Source: Limonium bicolor (lineage: Eukaryota > Streptophyta > Magnoliopsida > Caryophyllales > Plumbaginaceae). From it: a stretch of 64,000 bases of DNA. Below, piece by piece: positions 34,371 through 44,992 of this stretch. The notes beneath the pieces were generated by a model. It saw only the letters and a list, made by a program, of their open reading frames with translations, had not been told where the DNA came from and searched no databases. Each line of letters starts with the position of its first letter. Position 1 is the stretch's first letter. Both the position numbers and the translations under genes were made by a program. The DNA lies in the NCBI GenBank assembly GCA_023374045.1, contig CM041777.1, forward strand, positions 486,305,594 to 486,369,593, written 5' to 3'.

Positions 34371-35178
34371 TGCTAGTCCTCGTGCAAAACAAGATTAGAA
34401 AGGACTAATTACTTATGCACAAAACAGATAAACTCTAGAATGAAATGTAGATAAATATTCTCAACTCTCTGACTCTATTTCACAAGTATCACTTAAACCT
34501 CCTTATTCCATCAGTAACATACTAATGGGTATAAAATAAAGACTTTTCAAAACCGATCAAAAACTTTGGGCTATTTTACATAAGGGATTGTAATCTCTCC
34601 TTTTTCCGGTTTCCATCATTCAGCTCTATTTTTCAAGATTTTTTCTTATGTGGCCAAGACACTCATCGATGGTTTTTATTATTCAGCCCTATTTGCAAGG
34701 GTTTCTGAATCAACCATGATTTTTTTTCTGATGAAGAACGGGGAATTTAGGAGAAAAATAAAAGGAAAAACTCTCGTTTCTTGCTTTTATTTGAGGTATT
34801 TTTTGCAACCTCAAGGAATATAATGCTTTTCCTTTGGAAGAAGATTTTTCTGCTTTTGCTTTTTTTCTTTTCTTCTTCTTCTTTCTTTTGCGCAAAAGCC
34901 CTTTTTAATATTTTCACCCAAAAGATTTCTCACAATTTGAAAAGAAAAGAAACAAATACCCAGAAGTACATAAAGGAAAGAATTAGGAACAAGATCATAT
35001 ACTCATGTTAATAAAGAGAATCAAAAAGTTAAAAATAGGAATCTACAAGTCATTAGAAAGCTTACCTCTTGAGAGAACAAGCATTTATTCATTCCTAATC
35101 TCATCCCAATCAAAAACATGCAAAAAGTTTAGTAAAACATTGATAAAACTCACAACTTATGCATATTAATAAAAACTT

Positions 35179-36598
35179 ATTTTTTTAAGGGGAGTCCCCT
35201 GCCCTACACTTGGCAGGAACACTGTCCCCAGTGTTCAAAAGAAAAATAAAGAAATAAGGAAAGGAAGTGACCCCTGCGGTGGAAAGAAGACCAGATGTGT
35301 GGGGCTGCCCTACACTTAGCCTTCGGCTACTTGGCCGAGTGATCAGAGATCTCGATAGAAACGAAGATCGATCTCGCATACTCCCGTTGATCAATTTAGT
35401 GTTGGAGACGGGAGTTGACCAAGTGGTCATAGTTGAGCAAAAAGTTGCTGCATTTGCAACTGCATCGACTTATGCTCCATGCGAATGGTCCAGAACTTTT
35501 GCATTTCCAATCTCTCAGGCGTTGTAAAATCTTGGAATTCGGTGCTCTAGGTGTATGGTCGTGCACTAACCACATTTGCCTGCTGAGGAAGAGAGTCCTT
35601 GCCATTCGCCGGTGGTTTTTGATTCCATTTGTGCAGGGAGTGTGTTTGTTGGTTTTGTCGTTGCCTTAAGGAAAAGAAATGGCTTCTTTGTCTCCTGATC
35701 GCGGTCAGATAAATCTTCATGAAGATTATGTGATCGGAGATGCATTCACCTTATTTACTTAGGAGGAGCAACACAAAATATTAATTTAACAAAATAGTAT
35801 AAAAAACAATAATATAGAAATGTTACGAAACTAAAAGGAAAATAAATCAATTGAACATGCCGGACCGTGTGTCGGGCATTGCGTACCCGGCAGTGGACTT
35901 CCTCCACTAATGCCGGGTTGATTTTACCCGGCATTGCCGGCTTGTTCAAACCGAAAGAAATAAATCAAAAAAATGCAAGGAGAAATAAAAATAGTGAATG
36001 ACATAAAACATAAGAGATCATTTATATGTGTCTCTACTATTTACGACAAAAATTGGAGAGTAAAATTGAACAAGCCGGGTGTAATGCCGGATATTTCATA
36101 TCCGGCATCGGACTTCTTTCGAGAAGCCGGGTGTAAGCAACCCGGCATGACGGCAAATTCAAACTGAAATTAATTTAAATAATCAAGGTAGGGACTATTA
36201 GAAGAGATAAATAAACGAAGAGGTAAACAAGAATAAATTCAAATTGTTAAAAGCTTAACAATGTATGAAATTTTGAAAATAATTTGAACATGCCGGTCAT
36301 CATGCCGGATAACTTCTGTCCGGCATCGGACTTCCTCCGAATACGCCGGGTATCGTTTGCCCGGCATCATGCACGGCATATTCAATTCTGCAAAAAAGGG
36401 TGAATAAATCAGAGAATACAAGAATTAAAGAAAATAAAATGTTGAATGTGCCGGGTATGGGGCATCCGGCCTTTACACCCGGCTTATTCAACCGAATACC
36501 AAATTGAAATTAAAAGAATTAGAGAAGTAAAGAATTAAAGAATCAAAGAATAAAGAATATGGCGTTTTACCGAATTTAGGACTTGGACTAATTCCAAG
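35179..36598 (-). other. Element B interior, non-coding leader with dyads
   Basis: No coding region is supported. The half next to the PBS contains the GCCGG dyad cluster. The other half has two copies of a CTGCCCTACACTTRGC motif (about 35200 and 35307) resembling polypurine-tract sequences of Athila/Tat elements. Confidence 0.6.
35912..36470. repeat. GCCGG-N11-CCGGC dyads in the B leader (6 exact)
   Basis: Exact 21-bp units lie at 35912-35932, 36086-36106, 36126-36146, 36304-36324, 36345-36365 and 36450-36470. Most are extended to ATGCCGG or CCGGCAT on one side. Between paired units is CGGACTTCCTCCG or a similar small dyad; at 35890-35920 a hairpin AGTGGA-CTTCC-TCCACT sits between ACCCGGCA and TGCCGGGT. 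Groups recur about every 210 bp. A degenerate unit lies near 35859. Confidence 0.95.
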
Positions 36599-36616
36599 TC
36601 CCCGGCAACGGCGCCA
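36599..36616 (-). other. Element B primer-binding site (tRNA-Asp type)
   Basis: TGGCGCCGTTGCCGGGGA on the minus strand, three bases from the LTR start at 36620. This is the usual Athila/Tat-type site and is identical to that of element C. Confidence 0.9.
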
Positions 36617-36972
36617 AATTGTAGGATAAAACTATATATAAAAAGAATAAAATAATAAACTAAACCTACAACTCTACTACGGGTAGCAAATAAAAACCCG
36701 GTCGGAGTATAGTGTAAATATATTACGACCGAGAGAATCGTACCCAAGGGACTTATAGAAAACTAGTCCTAATCCGGGCAAAAGCCTATTCTATAACAAG
36801 GGGGAAAGTAAGTGTAAGTACGAATTAAGAAACTATCTAAAACCTAAACTAAAATAGTATTTATAATGATTCTACCCCAGATTCGAAATGGCAACGTCAT
36901 AAAAGACAATTGAACACCAAGGGAAAAGAATAAATTCTGAACCAACCAACTTTTGGTAATGCCGGATACTAT

Positions 36973-37035
36973 GCCGGACAAAATGCACCCGGCAAAGACA
37001 AGAATCTTGAATGTGCCGGACATCTTGCACCCGGC
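36973..37035. repeat. GCCGG-N11-CCGGC dyads in B LTR, transcribed part
   Basis: Two exact units lie at 36973-36993 and 37015-37035, with extra GCCGG half-sites on both sides. They are downstream of the predicted TATA box in the direction of transcription. Confidence 0.93.
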
Positions 37036-37600
37036 ATGCTATCCGGCCTTCCCAAAATGTCAATTTACTCTTCCAGTTTGAAGCCGAAATAAGCACTCCC
37101 AAATCAGTATCGAAAACTAACAATATCTAGGTAATCAACGAACCGAAAAGGGGAGAATTCTAAGCCTTAAATTTCCTCCTTTAAGTTATAAAAGACAAAT
37201 AGAAAGACCACTTGGAATTCCTCAACCTTTCTGCCTTACCAAGGTCAGAATTGAAGTACTTGGAAGAAGAAACAACTTCATTCCTAATTTGCAATAAACT
37301 CAAAATTCCAAGTTGAACTTATATCTTTTATTGAGTGAACATAGTATGTTTACAAAGAGAACCATTTCTAACCAGAGAAGACAAAGAATTCTACATCGCC
37401 ATCCACAAACTACAAGAAGAGAATACAAAGAGGGAGAAGGAGATGTCAATAGCCTTAACCCGACAAGGTCTTCTTCTTCTCTTGCGTGGATGGATCCGTA
37501 GACTTCTTTGGACACCAACAATGGAGTGAGGCGGAAATATAGAAGTGAATGGAGTGGATTTGGTATGTTGAAGTGTGTTCAATGATGTAGACTCTCGGCC

Positions 37601-37610
37601 TATTTATAGG
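37601..37610 (-). promoter_or_regulatory. TATA box of element B
   Basis: The minus strand reads CCTATAAATA followed by GGCCGAGAG, a strong plant TATA box. The dyads at 37640-37907 lie 30-300 bp upstream of it, in the promoter region. Confidence 0.7.
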
Positions 37611-37639
37611 GCTCAATAGTGTCTGTTGCCGGGCGTCGT

Positions 37640-37907
37640 GCCGAATGAGGAGTAGCCGGCACATGTGGAAAACGTGTCAACTGCTCAACGGTCGAAACCG
37701 CAAAAATCCACGCGAAACAGTGCATATGCCGGGTAGGATTTACCCGGCATTGTACCCGGCAACAGCCTAATCACCAACAGTCAATAACTGCTATCGCTTG
37801 GTCAACCGTGGCGACTCTTTACTTATGCCGGATGGAATCTACCCGGCATTGTGTCCGGCAAAGCCTCTTTCCTGATCTAATCTCGTGCCGTGCAGAAGTG
37901 ATCCGGT
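37640..37907. repeat. GCCGG-N11-CCGGC dyads in B LTR, upstream of TATA
   Basis: Exact units lie at 37728-37748 and 37827-37847. One-base variants with the same N11 spacing lie at 37640-37660 (GCCGA left arm) and 37887-37907 (GCCGT and CCGGT). Confidence 0.92.
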
Positions 37908-38098
37908 AGGGAGTCCGGCATCAATGAACTTTTGGCTAGAAAATCATCCCATGCACAGAAAAACATATAAAAACATAAGACTGAACTAATAAAACACTTT
38001 AATACCTAATATAGCACAAATAACTTATATATAACCTAATTTAGATAAATATAATACTAAATCTAACACCTAAAATATGATAAGTTTGCGGCTTATCA

Positions 38099-41000
38099 AT
38101 TCCCGAGCAACTGTACATTACTATACCTTTTCAATAACAACAACCAACATACAAAAGCCTTCCAACTGTACCGAGTATTTACAAATTGATGCCGATAACA
38201 GTTTCGGTCTTACTACACCTACTGTATATATACAACTTAAATGATTACCCATGTACAACGACTACCCCGTCCTACTCTCGAACGGCTTCCAGCTCCTTGA
38301 ACCTGAAATAGGAAAAGAAGAGAAAGGGTGGCCCCCAAGGGGCTCAGCACCTTTGCTGGTATGGTAATCCCGCAGCCCACATGCTACCGGGCCACGCACA
38401 ACTAATTGTCGTCTTAGCATGCGATTGATTATATTTAAATCATGCATGCAACTGTAAACACACAACACATAAACAAACGGATAATACATCCTTACTTGAT
38501 AAGTCACTCATGGTATTCATTATCCCTAGAGTGTTCCTCCTCTAATGGAGCTACTTCCCTAATAGACGACACTTGCCCTTAAATCGGGTTATCCTTAAAC
38601 GCCTCCTATCACAAACTGGAATTCATTTCCATGATCCACACACTCCATATCTTACAACATATAACATTCCTCACATAACAAACATAATACCACCTTTCAC
38701 GTTTCGACGTGCACATGATAACATCGCAATAGGAATTGCATTACAACAACATCACATAACATAACGGGAACGGTCCTCTTAGGAACCGACCCAAACATAG
38801 TTAATTCACTGGTGAGCCTAGAGAATGGTGTCACCCTCATGGTAAGCTCGTTATACACAACAACAACACTCATTACCGTCCTAATAGTCGGACGAGTAAC
38901 TTAAGTTAAGATGGTTCGGGTTTAGAGGCCCGAACACACCACACAAACATAAGTTCCCCCTAACCCGATCTTAAGTCAGAATAGCTAAGCTTTGGAATAA
39001 GCTAATGGGAGATCATAACCCGTGAGGGAAACAACCATAACAGAGAGAAGGGTAAGGCTAAGAAGGATACCCACTCCCAAACAACGCGCGACCGGCCAAA
39101 CCGGATTCCTCACCACTGTTAGTACATACTTACTTTTAGATATTAGTTAGAACCCCACTATGGAGTCTATCACACCTACACATCATGCAGTATTACCGTT
39201 GGGTTAAACACACAAGGGAGATCCCTACATTCACATACACATATCACACAATTAACACACGCATAGCCGTGGTTAGAACGTCCCATAGTTCGGGTCGTTT
39301 GCTCCGAATACCGAACTCTCATGTGATCCTAGACTCAGTTAACTAAGGTTAACACTTCTGAGGTTAAATGGTATCGGAGTTGAACACGCCACATAAATGA
39401 ATTACTGTAAACTCATTACATGTTTTATCTTACAACGTGGCAAACATACAGAAAAACACATTGGCATACAAGCCGGTGTAATCCGGTAGGACACAGGTTG
39501 CAAGAAAACCATACCTGTCACCGGAGTCCACTTTACCACGTCCACTTATGTTCCTCGAGCAAATTCTCGAACAATTGATAACATTACATGTACTTTTATT
39601 AACATCGGGGTAGCATGATTATTTAATGTCTAATGCTTATAACTTTTCCCCGTTAACTTAGTTACATAACTTCACTTTTTAACTTGTTTTACTTTTACCT
39701 TTTTAATACATCTTTTCCCCCACTAAATTGTCATTATAACTCACCTAACATGTCTTAAACAACCTTATAACATCATTACTAATCAATCCCCATCATTACA
39801 TATCATTTTATAACCATAAACAACATTTTTGGTCCGACCGACCTTACCGACCGACCTTACCGACCGACCTTGCACAAGGTCGGTCCATTCCAGAACACTT
39901 TACCGTCCAAAATTTCTACTCCGACCGACCTTGTAAATTCGGTCGCATGTTCGGTCCATTCCCGAGAGTTTCTTCCCTTTGAAAATTCAGCCCGACCGAA
40001 CTTGCCAAGTCCGGTCCCATGTTCGGTCGATTCCAGAAACTTAATCCGTACACAAAATACAAGCCCGACCGACATTGCAAGTCCGGTCCCCAAGGTCGGT
40101 CCGTTCCAGAAACTAATTCTCGCAGGGTAATCTGGGCTCGACCGACCTTGGCAAGTTCGGTCGCAAGGTCGGTCTGCCCCAGACCTTTGTTTTCCATTGC
40201 CCATTTAACTCCAAACTTCACCTCATATATCCTAATATGTCCTAACCTCATTTGGGCACTTCAAACACATCTTTAGCCATGTACTAAACTCTTTAAATCA
40301 CACAACAAAAACCATCTTATCATTCACAAATTTCTTACAAAATTCTTAGCACTTGGAATGTTTCCTCCTTAAGATTTCTAAGTGGTATTTCACCAATAAT
40401 GACCACTATACCAAGGTGTTTCCTCTACACCTTAACATCATCTCTCAAACTTCTTTTCTTACTAACTAAATCTCCTTTTTCACATCTTGCCTAAACATCA
40501 CTTCTTCCTTGTACATCAACATTCCTAAACCTTAAACAAACTTCTCCAAGACTTAAATACATTCTCAAAAACACACATTGAATTCCTAGAACTTCCGAGA
40601 TAATACCTAAATCCTTGCATCACTCTTAATCACCTTAATACATGTTTTCTTCCCAAGTAAAACATTTGTTCACCTTTAACACTTCCTAGTTCACCAAAAC
40701 TTACTTAAAACACTTAGAACTTCTTACAAATTTTCCAAATTTGGCCATAGCTTCTCTTGCATATACTCACATCCAAACACTTAGGTTTTTACCTTATTTC
40801 ATTCAAGAACACCTAAAATCCATCAAACATATTTTATACACAAACTTCACACATTTAGCACTACATCACAATATAGTGCATAGGCTTAAATTGCTTGGCA
40901 CTTAGGCCCTTAAATAACATGGCTCTTAGGCCCTTAAATTGCATAAACCTTAAACACTGAATTTCCCACATAAATAATGCCTTTGACCTGCAAATACACC

Positions 41001-42593
41001 CAACAATACATAAGCCCTTAATAAACTCCTTGAGAGCATTTTACTAGCTCATTTGCCATAGGCTCCTTAGGTATTTTATTAAGCATATCAAGCTCATTTT
41101 TCCTAAGGCATTTAAACTACATTGAGATAACTTGTTTACCTCTTTTTCCTCACAAACTTCTTTCTTGTTTCCTTGTAAAACCGGTAGGGTGTTTGGTTGT
41201 TTGTCAACTTCTAAACAATGTATAAATAATAGAATGAGCATTCAAGCATTATGCTTCATCTCATTGTAAACCCTAGTTACATATATTGTTTTAAGGTATT
41301 AAAATGATTGTTTTACCTTGGAATGGAAAGAGAGCTTGAATAAGTATCAAGAGAGGACTCCTCCTAGCCCTTGGAAGATTCAAATGAAGCTAAAACAAGA
41401 CAAGAGAAGACACCATTACAAGGTGCATTTTCGGTCAACACCAAAAATGAAGGAAATGGAGTTTTCTTTGGTTTTTTCCTTACCTTGAAGCAAAGGTGAT
41501 CAACAAGGCAAAAAATTATAAGCTCAAGCTCCTTCCATGGAAGTTCTCCTTGGCACCGAAATGGTGGTTTTGATGATTTGAAAAGACAATGTTGTAGAGC
41601 TTGCTCCAACTAAGAGAACGGTAGTCTCGGAATTAAATTCGGAGCGTGGAATTCGGAGTTACAAGTGAAAGGAGTTGGAAATGGTGAGGATTTGATGTAG
41701 CATAACCGATGGAGCTTGAGAGAATGGAGGAAGGGAACCGTGGGAATACAAGAAGGAAAGAGAGAATGAAGATAAGTTTGCTTTTGTTAAGATATTTATG
41801 TATAAAGCAAAATAGTACTTTACTTTATAAGCTTTACTTTTCTTATTAAACTAACAAGGGGGATGACTCATCCCATTTAATAAAACCGGCCCCCTTTATT
41901 ACATGAGGGGTATAATAGTCTTTGTTGACCAATTTAATTACTTATAACAACATATGTTACAAACTAGCTTATTAAAATCACTATTCATAAAACAAGGCAC
42001 ATAGAAGTGAAATTTTGATTTCCCATTGATATAGACTTCAAATGTGATACTATATAGTACACATGTTAATTAAAGAGTAATGATGGACATTTAGCCATTC
42101 AAAACTCATTTACAAGACAATTCTTCAAAAACGTGCTTTAAGACTCCTTAAAGCACTTTTTGTGTTTTAACTTGGTTTCAAGCTTGGTTTTCTTTGGTAA
42201 TTGATTTAATATGTTCATTAACATATTTATAAGGTATAGGTATGACCATTAGGTCTTATACAAATTTATCCCAAGCTTAGAGCACATTTTTGCTCTTATT
42301 GACTTTAAGGTATATTCTTGTGTCTTGTTTGGTTTAACTGTCTACCAAAGTTCCCTAAGGACTTAATTAGCCTTATTAAATCATAATTGAATATTATTAA
42401 GTCTTGGTAGGCTCTTTGGGTCCTAACCAAGTTCACTACTAACTTAGAGCATGTTTTTGCTCAAACTGTATCTTAGTGCTTTATTGCATTTTACTATGGT
42501 TTAAATTGTTCACTGATGTTTCTAAGGCACTTTTTAGCCTTTATATACCATATTTTAATATTTAAACCACATATCAAGGTTTGGGGTATTTCA
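38099..42593 (-). repeat. Element D 5' LTR, main part
   Basis: About 4.5 kb nearly identical to 24872-29346. It ends GGGGTATTTCA and is followed by E LTR sequence. A short expansion (two CCGACCGACCTTA units instead of one) near 39840 distinguishes it. Small ORFs are identical in both copies and are not genes. Confidence 0.93.
39862..40174. repeat. D-type dyad array, 5' LTR of D
   Basis: Units lie at 39862-39885, 39923-39956, 39994-40028, 40067-40101 and 40140-40174, matching the array at 26613-26925. The fourth unit has one arm mutation (GACCGACATTG). Confidence 0.93.
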
Positions 42594-42973
42594 ATGACTT
42601 ATAAGGATGTAAGCATGTGCTATATTATATGTAGCTTTGAGAAGTTTGAGTAATGCAAATGGGTATGCATAATGATGATTGAGGAGTAGTTAAGATGGTT
42701 GTAAAGAAGCATGATGATTAGTTGAGGTCTTAGGCAAAGTCACAAGAGGGAAGTGTAAGGAATCAAGTGTTAAGTGTAAGAATTTTGTAAGAAATTGAGT
42801 GTCAAGTTTGGTGATGTTTGAGGAAGGTTTAGTGCATGTTTTAAGGTGTTTAAACATGTAGGAAACATGTGGAAAGATTGTGGAATGAGTGGGAAAATAT
42901 TTGGGTGAATTTGGAGTTCAAAATGAGGAGAAAAGCACTTTGGAAAATAGGTTCTGCTGTGGACCGCCCCTAG

Positions 42974-43053
42974 GGACCGCCCCTGTGGGGAGGTCCAGGT
43001 GAATTCTGCAGGGAAATTAGCTTCTGGTTGGGACCGCCCCAGAGGGGCGGTCC
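42974..43053. repeat. E-type dyads, 5' LTR
   Basis: GGACCGCCCC-TGT-GGGGAGGTCC (42974-42996, one arm mismatch) and GGACCGCCCC-AGA-GGGGCGGTCC (43031-43053, perfect). A lone half-site GGACCGCCCC precedes them at 42961. The position in the LTR, about 2.4-2.7 kb from its start, corresponds to that of the unrelated dyads in D. Confidence 0.93.
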
Positions 43054-44230
43054 AGTGCAGAGAAAAAGAAAAAAATTTGTTTTGGCTTCTAATGATGGGG
43101 GATTGAATGGTAATGGTTTTAGATGATGTTAAGGCCTTGTTTGGTGACATGTAAAGGCCTTAAGAGGTGTAAACAAGTATGAGGTGTAATGAGAAGTGAT
43201 TATCTTATATGATTAAGTTTAAATTACAATGACTTAGTGGTCCAACATTAGGGAGTGATGATGATTAGAAAGATAAGCATATAATGACTTAAGAGGTTAA
43301 GGTAAGTAAAATGGTTTTAAGTGTTTAAGGTTAAGTTAGAAAGAATTTAAGAGGAGCTAGATGGAGATTGATATTTTATGATTATATAAGGTTGTTTAAG
43401 ACATGTTTGGTGAGTGACAATGATAATTAAGTGGGTGAATAGGTATAAGGAATGAGGAGAAGTGATTCACTTAAGATTAAGTTTATAAGAACTTAAGCGG
43501 TATTTAGTTGGAAATCATTAGTGATTAGGTAAGCTAGGTTAATTAAAAGTAATTAACCACCAAATTCGATGAATGTTTTAGGACTTGGGAATTTGGACTC
43601 TGGAAGAGAGTAAGCAACCGAACGACCAGCGGTGAACGGTACAGGTCTTCTTGTGACCTACTTGCTAACGAGGTGTCCCTCGGCTTGTGTGCTATCTGTT
43701 TATGTGTGCCGGCTAAACAAGATAAAGCATGCAACCGGAATATTGTGTTATTTGTATTGTTGTGTGATGTTTGAAAATTAACACAACTTACTGTGCGAAC
43801 TTACTAACCAACGTTTAGTAAGGAATTGTGTGAGACTAAGGAACGCTCCCTAATATTAGTTTGTTAAAACCCGAAAGAGGTTTAACCAACAAACATTGTC
43901 TTGAGACTTCTACTAACTGGTACTTGGGGGGGAGTGAGGAACCCGGGACTGACTCCGGTCATGCATGCTAAGGAAAAAGGGGGTCGGTATCTAGAGCAGA
44001 TCCGACTTCCGCTTAAGGACTTGTCTTCGGACTTGTTGCCTAGGGTCGGTTGCCGGCTCAGCTACATTGGACATACAGTCCAAGGTAGGAGGCATTAAGA
44101 TGGTGCGGTAGGATCACCTAAATCCTAAATTATAAGATAAGTTGTTATTCAACCAATGGAGTTAATAGCTCATTGGCTAGGGTCGCTTTTGACCCGACAA
44201 AAATAAACATTGAGATAAGATACAATCATT

Positions 44231-44400
44231 CCTATTTAAAGAGTGGTTTGTATTCTAAGATTAAGATAAGGTTTGAGATACGTTGCAACCATTTCTATTT
44301 AAAGAATGGTTTGTATTCAAAGACTGAGATAAGCTACATCCATTTCTATTTAAAGAATGGTTTGTTTTCTAAGACTAAGATAAAGACTAAGATTGAGGTA
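44231..44400 (+). repeat. Diverged tandem repeat in E LTR, about 3 copies
   Basis: The CTATTTAAAGARTGGTTTGT core followed by TCTAAGAYTRAGATAAG recurs at about 44232, 44295 and 44347. The copy in the 3' LTR is at about 61705-61875. Confidence 0.8.
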
Positions 44401-44980
44401 AGATAAAGATGGATTGAGAATAAGAGGAAATATAATTTAAGGAGTTAAATAATTGACTCACTAATTAAGGGAACGCATTTAAGTCGTTCATTGTGTTTGA
44501 ACTTTGATTGTTCATATTTGGCTTGTTGTTTATTGCACTTTCTATTATGTTGTGCATCTAATCAACCTCCATGCTATCGACAATTAGTCGTCGTAGCCAC
44601 GTTAGCTTGGGGGCCATGAGAGGATCGTACCAGCATTTTTGCTGACCCCCTTTGGGGGCTATTTTTACTACACAGGTGAACGTCAGAAGGCGGCCGTCAC
44701 GAGAGTAAGATGGGGTAGACGTGATACGGGTTAAGTGTGGCCTACGAGATGTGCATGTACAATCGTATGGCATCTTGAGTTAGTAAGATGTATAGGATGT
44801 GAGGGGATTGTAAGAAGGATATGTATTTGGTTAAGACTTGTAAGTACTAATGTTCGGTATATTCTGTTAGTCAGACCGTGGCAAGGTCCTGGTATGTGTT
44901 TGAATCCACTGCAATATTTGTATATATGGTGATAAGATTGTGGTAACCACGATTGGATCGAGACGGGGTGTTACAAAAAG

Positions 44981-44992
44981 TGGTATCAGAGC
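44981..44992 (+). other. Element E primer-binding site (tRNA-iMet)
   Basis: TGGTATCAGAGC starts five bases after the LTR end. Its last six bases are one arm of a hairpin CAGAGC-N8-GCTCTG (44987-45006), also present in D. Confidence 0.95.

Larger units (their letters stand above)
34371..38098 (-). mobile_element. Element B: Athila/Tat-like non-autonomous element rich in GCCGG dyads
   Basis: It is flanked by ATTCC on both sides (34366-34370 and 38099-38103). The right (5') LTR is 36620-38098, starting TG and ending CTTATCA, with PBS TGGCGCCGTTGCCGGGGA on the minus strand at 36599-36616 and a TATA box near 37601-37610. The interior (about 35179-36598) is non-coding. A purine-rich AAGTGTAGGGCAGGGGA motif at about 35190-35210 looks like the 3' polypurine end. 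The left part, 34371 to about 35175, does not match the right LTR, so this end is rearranged or belongs to a different element. Confidence 0.7.
24872..42593 (-). mobile_element. Element D: giant-LTR (LARD-like) element nested in the E 5' LTR
   Basis: This minus-strand relative of E has a 3' LTR at 24872-29346 (truncated at its start), a polypurine tract at 29347-29363, an interior at 29364-34194 and a PBS at 34195-34206. The 5' LTR is 34212-34370 plus 38099-42593, split by B. Read on its own strand the LTR also starts TGAAATACCCC and ends GGGGTGTTACA, about 4.65 kb long. The LTR copies are nearly identical over about 4.5 kb. No gag-pol is found. The right edge is followed by ATGAC. The left edge is rearranged, so the TSD cannot be shown. 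Confidence 0.85.
42594..44975 (+). repeat. Element E 5' LTR, right part
   Basis: Matches about 60066-62448 of the 3' LTR and ends GGGGTGTTACA. It contains the E dyads (42974-43053) and a diverged tandem repeat around CTATTTAAAGAATGGTTTGT near 44231-44400. Confidence 0.95.

Noticed and set aside
35912..37907. Regularly spaced palindromic repeats as a CRISPR array
   Set aside because: Plant nuclear sequence, variable unit spacing, no constant full-length repeat and no cas genes; the units are interrupted dyads in an LTR element.
42770..43150. 126- and 135-codon minus-strand ORFs in the E LTRs (also 60242-60649)
   Set aside because: Antisense to the LTR, spanning the dyads; the two copies differ in length and N-terminus and show no known motif.
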